Part shown: piece by piece, positions 34,592 through 44,288 of the stretch | Numbering within the stretch: position 1 is the first letter of the stretch | Layout of the letters: each line of letters opens with the position of its first letter | NCBI GenBank assembly: GCA_964446955.1 | Contig: CAYUQJ010000001.1 | Location: 124,001-188,000 of the forward strand | DNA: 64,000 nucleotides | Direction of reading: 5' to 3' | From: Leptolinea sp964446955 | Lineage (GTDB): Bacteria > Chloroflexota > Anaerolineae > Anaerolineales > Anaerolineaceae | Program-made: the position numbers and the translations under genes | The notes under the pieces: model-generated | What the model saw: the letters and a program-made list of their open reading frames with translations, nothing else | Told to the model about the DNA's origin: nothing | The model's database searches: none

Positions 34592-35912
34592 AATCAATTA
34601 TTTTTCTGGCTTCCATGTAGAATCGTTTTTCCTGGGCTTCTCCCATGGAGAAAGTTTTACGTGGTAAAGCTCCATCCAGAATTACTGTTTTGAATAATTC
34701 ATCTTTGCGCATGGGTGGCAGATAAAAGCCAAAGAAACCGGGTTGCGAACTTAATGAAGCCAACACATCATCTCCATGCACATAGTCAATCTTAACGGAA
34801 GAGTTGGTCCTTAACCAGGTATCCAGAAAAGATTGAAGGGTGCCAACCGGAAGGTTACTTTCGGGTTGCATTATCTCCGCCACCATAAATTTACCGGCTG
34901 TTAACATCCCAAAGCGTTGTAGAAAATCACCTTGCTTCGCAACACTCTGGATCATGTCATTCATGGAAGCAACATTTTCTGTTCTTACTCTAGCGCCATA
35001 ATACGATCTTAATCCGCCCAACACCGCTTCCGGATTCGCTCCATTAATTACACGATGAATTGGTTCAAAAACCAGGGCAGGGTCATGCAGGTTTTCCAAT
35101 TCGACCATCGCATACCGCGAAGGATGATTCATTCCGTATTTGCCTTTATTCATTTCCCATACGGATTTGGCTGTGGCAAGCGAATGATTGCCGTCCCCCA
35201 TGGCGTATAACAACACACCCTTTTCCGGACCTATGTGATACTTTTTCTGAAAAGCTGCCGGTTCAGCCAAGTTTTCAAGTGATGAGACCATCTTCTTTTC
35301 GATTTTTTCGTCCAGAACTTCCCAGCCGCGTAAGTGGCCACTCCCCAGCATCAGTTCAAAATCATATAGCGGTTTGATGTTGGAAACTGATTGGAATACC
35401 GGTTCAATTACGGTGTTTTCAGGGTCATCAATCAGAACGAGAATATGCGGCAGTTCTATGGTTGCATTTTTTCTGATATTTATTCGGGGAGGAAGGCGAT
35501 CGATGATCGTCCCTTCTGTTGCCCGGATCAGAGTCTGGGATCCCCGGTTGAAATCATATTTTTCTAGATCAAGCGCAAGTATAAGTCCTTTGCGTTTGAC
35601 TGATCCGATCGTTCGTTCAACAGCGATCAATCCCTGATGGATGTTAAAGACATCTTTTTTGCAATAGTCCAACATCGTTTGATTGGTTGCCTGAATTCGG
35701 TCTTCTTCATCTTGATTTCCCAGATATACCTCCGGCAGTATCAACCGGAGCGTGGAAGGAGATTGCCCGACAATCTCGTTGACCTGATCCCAATAATCCG
35801 GTTGGGAGGTGAACTGATCACAGGCGATTACAGCCCATCTATGAAGATCAATCCCCGATTTCGGTAAGAGAACATCGGGGATTTGAATGCCTACTGATGG
35901 ATACAGGCGCAT
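34590..35912 (-). CDS. DUF1015-family protein
   Basis: The 440-residue cytoplasmic protein matches the DUF1015 family in overall pattern: an N-terminal RLYPSVGIQIPD, the DQFTSQPDYWDQV region, and the hallmark MGDGNHSLATAK in the middle. The family has no established function; members are found next to serine biosynthesis or central metabolism genes. Here it lies upstream of nothing obviously related. Its 3' end meets the bidirectional terminator. The family assignment is from motif memory, not a search. Confidence 0.75.
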   Translation of the reverse strand: MRLYPSVGIQIPDVLLPKSGIDLHRWAVIACDQFTSQPDYWDQVNEIVGQSPSTLRLILPEVYLGNQDEEDRIQATNQTMLDYCKKDVFNIHQGLIAVERTIGSVKRKGLILALDLEKYDFNRGSQTLIRATEGTIIDRLPPRINIRKNATIELPHILVLIDDPENTVIEPVFQSVSNIKPLYDFELMLGSGHLRGWEVLDEKIEKKMVSSLENLAEPAAFQKKYHIGPEKGVLLYAMGDGNHSLATAKSVWEMNKGKYGMNHPSRYAMVELENLHDPALVFEPIHRVINGANPEAVLGGLRSYYGARVRTENVASMNDMIQSVAKQGDFLQRFGMLTAGKFMVAEIMQPESNLPVGTLQSFLDTWLRTNSSVKIDYVHGDDVLASLSSQPGFFGFYLPPMRKDELFKTVILDGALPRKTFSMGEAQEKRFYMEARKIID

Positions 35913-35953
35913 AAACTGCCTCCAGGTAAAATAATACCTGGATTGTATCGTAT

Positions 35954-36811
35954 TTACATCCCGGCCATAAAGGCAATCCCTACGGTTCCCGGGCCGGTAT
36001 GAGTTCCAATGACCGGACTGACATCAGAGATATATGCTTCGCTTACATCTGCCACATTGAAATGGTTCCTTGCTTTCTGCAGAAGCATTTCCGCATTTTC
36101 CGGATCGTTGGCATGAATCGTGGCAAGACGTATCGGCGTATTATTCCCCATCCGTTTAATCGCCAATTCCAGCATACGATCCAGCGCTTTCCCTATATTG
36201 CGAACCCGTTCGACAGCCTCTACCCGGCCGTCACGAACTTCAAGGATGGGTTTTAGATTGAGAGCTGTGCCAAGGAATTTTGCTCCTCCACCAATTCTTC
36301 CTCCCCGATGTAGGAACTCAAGGGTGTTAGCTGTAAAGAGCACCCCGGAGTGGTCTCGAGCTTTTTTCGCCAGTTCTACGCATTCATCCAGCGAAGCCCC
36401 CATGGCAGCTGCACGTGCGGCAGCTAGAACGTGAAACCCCATTGCCATGGCTGTCGTTTCCGAATCGAACAATTCAATGCGGGCTCCCGGTAATTGAGCT
36501 TTGGCTTGGACGGCTGAGTCAAGAGTTCCGGATAATTTCTGAGAAATGTGAATGCTTAAAATATCATAACCATCACGCAACAATTCTTCATACAGGGATA
36601 AGAACGCAGATGGTGTAACCTGTGATGTGGATGGCATGGTTTTTGAAGAGGATAATCTTTGATAAAAATCTCCCGGATGAATATCAATACCATCCAAGAA
36701 AACTTTCTCATCCCACAGAACCTGCAAGGGTGCTGTAAATACCGGATATTTTTTCAATAACTCGGCTGGGATATTGGCAGTACTATCAGAGACAATGGCT
36801 ACTTTCGTCAT
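35954..36811 (-). CDS. DegV-family fatty-acid-binding protein
   Basis: The 285-residue protein begins MTKVAIVSDSTANIPAELL and contains LDGIDIHPGDFYQRL, KTMPSTSQVTPSAF, and HRGGRIGGGAKFLG; these are DegV hallmarks. DegV proteins bind fatty acids and serve as FakB-type partners of a fatty acid kinase. No fakA is in the window. I start at 36811 because AGGAGA lies about seven bases upstream; the frame opens at 36838. It is transcribed away from ffh. Confidence 0.92.
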   Translation of the reverse strand: MTKVAIVSDSTANIPAELLKKYPVFTAPLQVLWDEKVFLDGIDIHPGDFYQRLSSSKTMPSTSQVTPSAFLSLYEELLRDGYDILSIHISQKLSGTLDSAVQAKAQLPGARIELFDSETTAMAMGFHVLAAARAAAMGASLDECVELAKKARDHSGVLFTANTLEFLHRGGRIGGGAKFLGTALNLKPILEVRDGRVEAVERVRNIGKALDRMLELAIKRMGNNTPIRLATIHANDPENAEMLLQKARNHFNVADVSEAYISDVSPVIGTHTGPGTVGIAFMAGM

Positions 36812-36969
36812 GTTTTTTCTCCTAGCATGGGCGATCAACGATCGGTGGTCTTTTCACTCTGGTATAACCCTCGGAAGCTATAATAGTTACAAAACCTTCA
36901 AATTCCTGAAAAGGGGGTTTTAGGGTATACTAGTCACTCTTTAGATGCCATTTATGAAGTATTTGTTCG

Positions 36970-38292
36970 ATGTTTGAATCGCTTTCTGACCGACTAAACC
37001 AGGTTTTTACGCAATTACGCCGCCGGGGAAAACTCTCCGAAGCGGATGTTGACGCTGCCCTTCGGGAAGTTCGCCTTGCCCTGCTGGATGCCGATGTTCA
37101 TTATTCGGTAGTTAAGAAATTTACAGCCGGTGTTCGTGAACGCGCTGTTGGAGCGGAAGTATCCCGTGCATTAAACCCGGCCCAGCAGGTTATCAAAATT
37201 GTTCATGAGGAGTTGATCTCAACTCTTGGAGAGTCAGAGAGGCTCAATCTAACGGGTGAAAAACCCCGTGTGATCATGCTCGTTGGCTTGCAGGGTTCAG
37301 GAAAGACAACAGCAGCAGCCAAGCTCGCGCGGATCTTACGATCTCAGGGAGAACGTGTTCTGCTGGCCGCGGCAGACCCTTACCGTCCAGCGGCTGTTCA
37401 ACAATTGGTTACCCTGGGTGAAAAAGTCGGAGTCGATGTTTTTCATGAGGCTGGATTGAAACCCCCGGATCTCGTAAAGAAAGCATATGAACTGGGTTCC
37501 AAGGGCGGTTATTCCGTAATGATTGTGGATACCGCTGGCCGTTCCCAGCTGGATGACCAGTTGATGGAAGAATTGCGGGCTATTTCAAAGAGAGTAACTC
37601 CGGCAGACATACTACTTGTAGTTGATTCAATGATAGGCCAAGAGGCGTTGCATATCGCGGAAGGTTTCCGTGATGCAGTTTCATTATCTGGTCTTATTCT
37701 TACGAAAATGGATGGCGACGCAAGAGGTGGCGCAGCCATATCCATTCGTAGTGTAACGGGAGTTCCAATAAAATTCCTGGGCGTTGGGGAAGGAATTGAG
37801 GCGTTGGAATCCTATGATCCACGCCGTCTGGCATCACGAATACTTGGAATGGGTGATGTCATCGGTTTGATCGAAAAAGCTGAAGCAGCCTTTGATGTGG
37901 ATGAGGCTCAACAGCAGGCAACAAAGATGATGTCAGGCAGATTCTCCCTAGAGGATTTTGCTTCACAGATGAAGCAAATTCGAAAAATGGGCCCGATATC
38001 ACAAATATTTGATATGCTGCCAGGGAATCTGGGAAAAGCTGCCCAGCAAGTTTCCCCACAAGATGCAGAAAAGCAATTAAAATTGACAGAAGCGATCATC
38101 AGTTCCATGACTCGTGACGAACGCCGGAATCCGGACCTTCTCAATGCCAGCCGGCGCAGGCGGATAGCCCGCGGGTCAGGTGTGGATGTGCAGGATGTTA
38201 ACCGGGTTATGAAAAATTTCCGGGAGGCACAAAAATTGATGAAAACGCTGCAAAAAACAGGCGGGAGGGGTTTTCCGAAAATGTTTGGATAA
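36970..38292 (+). CDS. ffh: Signal recognition particle protein Ffh (SRP54)
   Basis: Ffh is the GTPase that, with 4.5S RNA and FtsY, targets membrane proteins to the translocon. The 440-residue protein has the N-domain helical bundle (FESLSDRLNQVFTQLRRRGKL), the G-domain GLQGSGKTTAAAKLA, DTAGR and TKMDGDARGG, and a methionine-rich M domain ending RGFPKMFG. It heads a ribosome-assembly operon: rpsP, khpA-like and rimM follow. A TATACT at 36926-36931 may be its -10 box. Confidence 0.97.
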   Translation: MFESLSDRLNQVFTQLRRRGKLSEADVDAALREVRLALLDADVHYSVVKKFTAGVRERAVGAEVSRALNPAQQVIKIVHEELISTLGESERLNLTGEKPRVIMLVGLQGSGKTTAAAKLARILRSQGERVLLAAADPYRPAAVQQLVTLGEKVGVDVFHEAGLKPPDLVKKAYELGSKGGYSVMIVDTAGRSQLDDQLMEELRAISKRVTPADILLVVDSMIGQEALHIAEGFRDAVSLSGLILTKMDGDARGGAAISIRSVTGVPIKFLGVGEGIEALESYDPRRLASRILGMGDVIGLIEKAEAAFDVDEAQQQATKMMSGRFSLEDFASQMKQIRKMGPISQIFDMLPGNLGKAAQQVSPQDAEKQLKLTEAIISSMTRDERRNPDLLNASRRRRIARGSGVDVQDVNRVMKNFREAQKLMKTLQKTGGRGFPKMFG

Positions 38293-38394
38293 TACATAGA
38301 ACCGGCGCGCTCCTTCAGCGCTCTCTCATCCGGTTTCGTGTATTCCCCGAGATCCTGTAATACTTTTTCAGTTCCGAATAAGGAGATTATTTCG

Positions 38395-38742
38395 ATGGTT
38401 CGTATTCGTTTGCGCCGTACTGGCCTTAAAGGGCAGGCAAGTTACCGGGTTGTTGTTGCCGATAAAGAATCCCCACGCGATGGGCGGTTTATTGAAATCC
38501 TGGGTTCTTACAACCCGCGTACAGAGCCTTTTACTCTGGAAGTAAAAGAAGACCGTGTTTATGACTGGATGTCGAAAGGTGCACAGCCGAGTGAATCTGT
38601 TGTTAAACTTTTCACAAGTACCGGTCTGATAGATCGTTTTAATCGATTCAAAGCCGGTGAATCAGTGGAAACACTTTTGGCTGAAGCCAAAGCTGCAGCT
38701 GAATCCCGCCACGTCAGCGCCAAGACCCGGAAGGTTGCCTGA
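38395..38742 (+). CDS. rpsP: 30S ribosomal protein bS16
   Basis: This 115-residue protein begins MVRIRLRRTGLKGQASYRVV and continues ADKESPRDGRFIEILGSYNPRT, the standard bS16 pattern. It binds 16S rRNA early in 30S assembly. AAGGAG stands nine bases ahead of the ATG at 38395, so the frame open from 38338 is not used. A C-terminal Ala/Lys-rich extension of about 25 residues is present. Confidence 0.97.
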   Translation: MVRIRLRRTGLKGQASYRVVVADKESPRDGRFIEILGSYNPRTEPFTLEVKEDRVYDWMSKGAQPSESVVKLFTSTGLIDRFNRFKAGESVETLLAEAKAAAESRHVSAKTRKVA

Positions 38743-38791
38743 TTTTTCAGGCAACAAAAACCGGTTATATTCAGCTATTCATGGGGAGACC

Positions 38792-39028
38792 ATGAAAGAA
38801 CTTATAGAGCACGTTGCCAGATCGCTGGTAGATGATCCTGATCAAGTAAAAGTATCACAGGAGCGGGTAGGTGGGAAAACCCGTCTTGAGCTTCACGTGG
38901 CCAAGGATGACATGGGCCGGGTTATTGGAAAAAGCGGCCGTGTTGCCAATGCCATGCGTGTGCTTTTACGCGTGGCTGCTGCCCGTGAAGGCAAACAGGC
39001 ATCCTTGGATGTGATCGAACCGCGATAA
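38792..39028 (+). CDS. KhpA-like KH-domain RNA-binding protein
   Basis: The 78-residue protein is a single type II KH domain: MKELIEHVARSLVDDPDQV, then the GxxG loop VIGKSGRVANAMRVLL. Members of the YlqC/KhpA family bind RNA, often with KhpB (Jag), and affect cell shape and division in Gram-positives. GGGGAG precedes the ATG by four bases. The rpsP-khpA-rimM order is widely conserved. Confidence 0.92.
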   Translation: MKELIEHVARSLVDDPDQVKVSQERVGGKTRLELHVAKDDMGRVIGKSGRVANAMRVLLRVAAAREGKQASLDVIEPR

Positions 39029-39034
39029 CTGGTA

Positions 39035-39586
39035 ATGAAAACCAGACGCATTAATCGCAGTAGAATACCAGGCTCTCCTGATTCAGGTGAGCCTGAGTAT
39101 GTTTTGATCGGCAGATTACAGCGGACACATGGTGTCAGCGGTGAAATTGTTCTGGGGATCAAGACAGACTTCCCGGAACGGATCAAACCAGGTAAGCTGG
39201 TTTACCTGGGAAGAGACTTTGTTCCACATAAGATCAGTGGTGCACGTCCATTTCATAACAACCTTCTGCTCACAATGGATGGGATCCGAAACCGCGAAGA
39301 GGCTGCTGAATTGACCAATTTAGAAGTCTTCGTTCAGGTTCACGATCTACCAGAGTTGGATGAAGGTCTTTACTATCACCATCAATTGATCGGCCTTACC
39401 GTGAAAAATGAAAGTGGTATCACATTAGGAACTGTTCGGGAGATCATTGAGACAGGTGCCAACGATGTTTATGTTGTAAAGAATTTGGAAGGGGAAGAGA
39501 TTCTTCTGCCAGCGATTGAGCCGGTAATAATAAAAGTGGACCTGGAATCAGGAACACTCTTGGTAAGACCGCCAGAGTGGGAGTAA
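39035..39586 (+). CDS. rimM: Ribosome maturation factor RimM
   Basis: RimM assists 30S head assembly with uS19. The 183-residue protein has the RimM N-domain (LIGRLQRTHGVSGEIVLG), and a PRC-barrel C-domain (LYYHHQLIGLTVKNESG, ANDVYVVKNLEGEEILLPAI). It starts six bases after the khpA-like stop. The usual downstream genes trmD and rplS are replaced by dprA. A nested inverted repeat lies in codons 12-20. Confidence 0.95.
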   Translation: MKTRRINRSRIPGSPDSGEPEYVLIGRLQRTHGVSGEIVLGIKTDFPERIKPGKLVYLGRDFVPHKISGARPFHNNLLLTMDGIRNREEAAELTNLEVFVQVHDLPELDEGLYYHHQLIGLTVKNESGITLGTVREIIETGANDVYVVKNLEGEEILLPAIEPVIIKVDLESGTLLVRPPEWE

Positions 39587-39598
39587 TATAGACCGGGT

Positions 39599-40717
39599 AT
39601 GGATGACCGGCTCTACTGGATTGCTTTTACATATGTACGGGGGATAGGCGCCGTACGGTTTCGGGGATTGCTAAATAATTTTGGGGATATGCAGTCCGCC
39701 TGGAATGCATCTACGACTCAACTGATGGAAGCTGGTTTGAGTCAGAAAATCATTGAAAATTTTACCCAGGTCCGTAAACAGATCGATCTGGACCTGATCT
39801 GCAAAAATATTGAAAAAGCCGGTATCTCTGTTCTAACCTGGAATGATGAGGTTTATCCCCGCCGTTTGAAGGAAATTGACCAACCGCCACCGGTTCTGTA
39901 TGTTAAAGGGGATTTGACCATTCAGGATGAATGGGCGGCTGCCATTGTTGGAACGAGACGCATGACTGGATATGGCCGACAGGTAACAGAGGAATTGGTG
40001 GAACTGTTAGCCAATCATGGTGTTACAGTCGTTAGCGGCCTTGCCCGTGGTGTAGATGCATGCGCTCATGATACAGTATTGAGGCATGGTGGAAGAACTA
40101 TTGCTGTTCTGGGTAGTGGTGTTGACCGGATCTACCCGCCGGAACATCGCCGCCTTGCGGACGATATCGCCCAAAATGGAGCGGTCGTCAGCGATTACCC
40201 TCCGGGAACACCACCAGAAAGTAGCAACTTCCCACCCCGAAACCGGATCATTTCCGGCCTTTCGCGAGTTGTTGTTGTCATCGAAGCCGGAGTAACGAGC
40301 GGTGCCCTGATCACCTCGACCTTCGCCGCCGATCAGGGACGGGATGTGTTTGCTCTGCCAGGAAGTATTTATGCCAATCAATCCAAAGGGACGAACCGTT
40401 TGATACAACAGGGCGCGCGGCCATTGATTGATGTGAAAGATGTTCTGGACGCTTTAAATATCGAGCAGGTTCAAGAATACCGTCAGGCTCGTTTGGAGCT
40501 GCCTGCTGATCCCCGTGAACAACAGATTCTGGATAACCTGGGTTATGAACCGGTTCATATCGATGATATTGGGAATGTGACAGGTTGGGGTATGGATACG
40601 CTTACGGCTACATTAACTATGATGGAATTAAAGGGTATGGTGCGCCAGGTAGGTGGAATGAACTATATACTGGTTAAGGAAAGAAGTATTCTGTATCAAG
40701 GGAAAGATCATGATTAA
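39599..40717 (+). CDS. dprA: DNA-processing protein DprA
   Basis: DprA protects incoming single-stranded DNA and loads RecA during natural transformation. The 372-residue protein has an N-terminal SAM/HhH-like part, the Rossmann core VGTRRMTGYGRQV, VSGLARGVDACAH, VLGSGVDRIYPPEH and FPPRNRIISGLSRVVVVIEAG, and a C-terminal winged-helix tail (about 300-365). It starts 12 bases after rimM. No competence pilus genes are seen in the window. Confidence 0.95.
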   Translation: MDDRLYWIAFTYVRGIGAVRFRGLLNNFGDMQSAWNASTTQLMEAGLSQKIIENFTQVRKQIDLDLICKNIEKAGISVLTWNDEVYPRRLKEIDQPPPVLYVKGDLTIQDEWAAAIVGTRRMTGYGRQVTEELVELLANHGVTVVSGLARGVDACAHDTVLRHGGRTIAVLGSGVDRIYPPEHRRLADDIAQNGAVVSDYPPGTPPESSNFPPRNRIISGLSRVVVVIEAGVTSGALITSTFAADQGRDVFALPGSIYANQSKGTNRLIQQGARPLIDVKDVLDALNIEQVQEYRQARLELPADPREQQILDNLGYEPVHIDDIGNVTGWGMDTLTATLTMMELKGMVRQVGGMNYILVKERSILYQGKDHD

Positions 40718-41804
40718 AAATCTGTATGCAGTGATTATGGCCGGTGGGGGTGGAACGCGTTTATGGCCGCTGTCGCGTCGAAGCCGCCCCAAACAAATGT
40801 TATCACTCACAGGTGAGGATACTCTTTTTCAGATGGCAGTTGACCGACTGACAGGTTTGCTTCCGCCGGAACAGATCATAATCGTTACAGTCGAAGAACA
40901 GGCAAAAGAACTGAGCTTACAGAAACCGGAAATTCCCCGGGAGAATTTTTTGCTGGAACCAATGCCCAGAGGAACTGCATCTGTTGTTGCGCTTGCTGCT
41001 CAGGCAATCCATTTGAAGGATCCTGAGGCTGTTATGGTTATATTGACTGCCGATCATTTTATTAAAAATGTGGATCAATTTCATCGTTTGATCCAATGCG
41101 GAAAAAGAGTGGCTGAAGATGGTTTCCTCGTAACTCTGGGTATTGAACCACTCTATCCGGCAACAGGTTATGGATATATCCAGCGTGGAATACAATTGGG
41201 TGAATGTGACGGTCTGCCTTATTTTCAGGTTCAACAGTTTAAAGAAAAACCGAATGCGGCACTGGCAGAAGAATTCTTACGGGATAAAGACCATGATTGG
41301 AATTCGGGAATGTTCTTCTGGAGGGCAGACAGGATTCTGGAAGAGATGAGAAATCTTATGCCTGATCTCTTCAGTAAGATAGCCGTTATTCAAGAAGCAT
41401 GGAATACGGCTGACCGTGATATGGTCTTAGCTGAAACTTGGGGTACGATAACTCCTGAAACGATCGACTATGGTATTATGGAAAAAGCTTCCCGTGTTGC
41501 ATGTATTCCCGCAAGCGACCTGGGATGGAATGATGTAGGCAGTTGGGATTCGATTTTCGATGTTCTTCCCGCCGATGAAAACGGGAATATCATTATGGCG
41601 GATAACATTGCGCTTGAAAATACAAATGGTACTCTGATCGTTAGCGAAGATAATGGAAAGAAAATGATCGCTGCCATAGGACTTGAGGGTATTGTGGTAG
41701 TGGATACGCCAGATGCATTATTGATTTGCAAAAAATCTGAAACACAAAAAGTTAAAAAAATCGTTGATTTCCTGAAAAAAGAAGGAAATCAACAGTTACT
41801 ATGA
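40710..41804 (+). CDS. Mannose-1-phosphate guanylyltransferase
   Basis: This 364-residue nucleotidyltransferase makes GDP-mannose from mannose-1-phosphate and GTP. The N-terminal signature AVIMAGGGGTRLWPLSRRSRPKQM is specific to this family; FKEKPN, WNSGMFFW and GWNDVGSWDS are also present. No C-terminal phosphomannose isomerase cupin is fused, so it is the short form (ManC/RfbM core). It overlaps dprA by eight bases. The product could feed the glycosyltransferase cluster at 57-64 kb, but that is inference. Confidence 0.94.
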   Translation: MIKNLYAVIMAGGGGTRLWPLSRRSRPKQMLSLTGEDTLFQMAVDRLTGLLPPEQIIIVTVEEQAKELSLQKPEIPRENFLLEPMPRGTASVVALAAQAIHLKDPEAVMVILTADHFIKNVDQFHRLIQCGKRVAEDGFLVTLGIEPLYPATGYGYIQRGIQLGECDGLPYFQVQQFKEKPNAALAEEFLRDKDHDWNSGMFFWRADRILEEMRNLMPDLFSKIAVIQEAWNTADRDMVLAETWGTITPETIDYGIMEKASRVACIPASDLGWNDVGSWDSIFDVLPADENGNIIMADNIALENTNGTLIVSEDNGKKMIAAIGLEGIVVVDTPDALLICKKSETQKVKKIVDFLKKEGNQQLL

Positions 41805-41819
41805 CCGGAGTTGTAAGCA

Positions 41820-44192
41820 TTGGAAGCATATTGTGTTCGTTGTAAAGAAAAACGTGAAATTCAAAATCCAGAAGCAGGTTTTACTGTTACCGGTACTCCA
41901 ATAACCAGGGGAACATGTGCGGTCTGCGGCACAAAACTTAATCGCATGGGGGCAACTGAGGCTCATGAGGGATTGGTGAAACCTGATCCCGTTGCCCGTA
42001 AACCGCGGACTGTAAAGACCACGACGAAGACTGGAAAACGGGGTGGAAAGAACGCATTACCAGAGGCCACACGCCATGTGGGCAAACTTGTGATCGTTGA
42101 GTCTCCTGCCAAAGCCAAAACCATTGGACGTTTCCTGGGGAATGGTTACACTGTTCGCGCTTCGATTGGCCATGTGCGGGATCTCTTAAGGTCCAGCCTG
42201 TCAGTTGATGTGGAACACGATTTCGCGCCCAAGTATCGTGTACCGAATGAAAAAAGGCAAATCGTTAAAGAGTTAAAAGCACTGGCGAAAAACGCGGATG
42301 AGATTTACCTGGCAACTGACCCTGATCGGGAAGGTGAAGCCATTGCGTGGCATTTGCTCGAGTCTGCTGAAATGATCCCAGAGCGGTCCCGTCGGGTAGT
42401 GTTTCATGAAATTACTGAACCAGCCATAGCGGAGGCTTTTGCCCATCCGCGCCAAATTGATACTAGCCTGGTCGATGCGCAGCAAGCGCGGCGAATACTT
42501 GACCGTCTGGTGGGATACAGTTTGACACCGCTATTATGGGAAAAGGTTCGTGGGCGTTTATCAGCCGGGCGGGTACAGTCAGTTGCATTACGGCTCGTTG
42601 TTGAACGTGAACGTGAAATTGAGGAATTCAAGCCGGAAGAGTACTGGACGATAGGGGCAGAATTCACGCCGGAAGGAACCCGGACGAAATACCTTTCACG
42701 TTTTTACCGTATGGATGATCAGGAACCGTATCTTCCTCAAGAAGCTACCGTACGTGAACTATGCTCTGATATTGAGAAGGCTTCCTACGAGATTTCCAAG
42801 ATCAAAAAGAGCGAAAGACGGCGTAAACCAGCCCCACCATTTACCACTAGCACATTGCAACAAGAGGCGTCGCGAAAGCTGGGGTTCACAGCCCGGCGCA
42901 CCATGGCTGTCGCTCAGCAGCTTTATGAGGGTATTGCCGTCGATGGTGCTGGTACTGTCGGTTTAATCACGTACATGCGAACTGATTCAACCAATGTTTC
43001 CGTAACTGCTCAAACAGAAGTGCGGAAATTCATTGTGGAACAATATGGAGGCGATTTCTTACCGGCGGTTCCACCACAGTACAAGACCCGTGCGATAGGC
43101 GCACAGGAAGCGCATGAAGCCGTTCGTCCCACATCCATACTGAGACGTCCGGATGACCTGAAAGATCAACTTTCACCGGAACAATTCAAACTCTACCAAT
43201 TGATCTGGCTGCGTTTTGTTTCCTCGCAGATGGAAGAAGCTGTATATGATACTGTTGCGGTTGAGGTTTCTGGTAACACCGAAAATCATGCTTACATTTT
43301 CCGGTCATCAGGCCAGACAATAAAGTTCCCGGGATTTCTTGTTGTCTATGAAGAATCGAAAAATGAAGACCGGGATAAAGACGAAGAAGAAAATCAAAAG
43401 ATCCCCTCCGGGTTGCAGGAAGGCCAGAAACAACACCTCAACCGGTTGATCCCTGAACAGCATTTTACCCAGCCGCCTCCACGATATACAGAAGCGTCTC
43501 TGGTCGCCGCACTGGAAGAGAATGGAATTGGAAGGCCTTCAACGTACGCTCCAACCATTTCCACAATTCAGCAACGTGGTTATGTCAATCGAGAGAACAA
43601 GCGGTTATTCCCCACTGATACTGGCATTCTGGTGACCGATCTTCTTGTGGAACATTTTCCTGATGTGGTTGATGTCCAATTCACGGCAACCATGGAAGCT
43701 GATCTCGATAAAATTGCTGCCAATGAGATGGATTGGGTACAGGTAGTACGTGAATTTTACAGCGATTTTGAGGGGGAACTCGAACGTGCCCGGAAGGAGA
43801 TGCCGGAAGTCAAGGCTGAACCTGAAAAGATTGACAGACCCTGTCCTGTCTGTGGGAGTGACCTTGTCATTCGCTGGGGGCGGTATGGAAAGTTCATTTC
43901 TTGCAGCACGTATCCCGCCTGTAAGCATACCGAACCATTTTTGGAAAAGATAGGGGTTAAGTGTCCGGAGGATGGCGGAGACCTTGTTGAAAGAAAGTCT
44001 CGTAAGGGGCGATTTTTCTATGGTTGTTCCAACTATCCAAAATGCCAATTTGTTTCATGGAAGAAACCGATTCCGATTCCCTGCCCAAAATGTGGTGGTT
44101 TACTTGTAGTCGCCAATAAACGGGAGTTTCAATGCCTGCAATGCCATGAAACTTTCCTGCAAGAGCAGGTGCTAGAGGGTAAAACCGACTAG
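41820..44192 (+). CDS. topA: DNA topoisomerase I with N-terminal zinc-finger (DUF5679-like) extension
   Basis: This type IA topoisomerase relaxes negative supercoils. The 790-residue protein starts at a TTG (41820) with GGAG nine bases upstream. Residues 1-50 hold YCVRCKEKRE and GTCAVCGTK, two CxxC pairs like the stand-alone DUF5679 module. The TOPRIM domain begins at about 89 (LVIVESPAKAKTIGRFLG), the catalytic tyrosine lies in LITYMRTDST, and three C-terminal CxxC zinc ribbons follow (CPVCGSD, CPEDGGD in part, CPKCGG). The middle CxxC has an Asp in place of one Cys (CPEDGG). The fused N-terminal module is not part of classical TopA. Confidence 0.96.
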   Translation: MEAYCVRCKEKREIQNPEAGFTVTGTPITRGTCAVCGTKLNRMGATEAHEGLVKPDPVARKPRTVKTTTKTGKRGGKNALPEATRHVGKLVIVESPAKAKTIGRFLGNGYTVRASIGHVRDLLRSSLSVDVEHDFAPKYRVPNEKRQIVKELKALAKNADEIYLATDPDREGEAIAWHLLESAEMIPERSRRVVFHEITEPAIAEAFAHPRQIDTSLVDAQQARRILDRLVGYSLTPLLWEKVRGRLSAGRVQSVALRLVVEREREIEEFKPEEYWTIGAEFTPEGTRTKYLSRFYRMDDQEPYLPQEATVRELCSDIEKASYEISKIKKSERRRKPAPPFTTSTLQQEASRKLGFTARRTMAVAQQLYEGIAVDGAGTVGLITYMRTDSTNVSVTAQTEVRKFIVEQYGGDFLPAVPPQYKTRAIGAQEAHEAVRPTSILRRPDDLKDQLSPEQFKLYQLIWLRFVSSQMEEAVYDTVAVEVSGNTENHAYIFRSSGQTIKFPGFLVVYEESKNEDRDKDEEENQKIPSGLQEGQKQHLNRLIPEQHFTQPPPRYTEASLVAALEENGIGRPSTYAPTISTIQQRGYVNRENKRLFPTDTGILVTDLLVEHFPDVVDVQFTATMEADLDKIAANEMDWVQVVREFYSDFEGELERARKEMPEVKAEPEKIDRPCPVCGSDLVIRWGRYGKFISCSTYPACKHTEPFLEKIGVKCPEDGGDLVERKSRKGRFFYGCSNYPKCQFVSWKKPIPIPCPKCGGLLVVANKREFQCLQCHETFLQEQVLEGKTD

Positions 44193-44288
44193 GCACACTT
44201 TTTGCAACCATCCGTATGACATTCTTCCTGTTAGTGGAAATCATCAGAAGGAATGGATAAGCAACTCTCGAAGTAGGAGTGTGAACGG

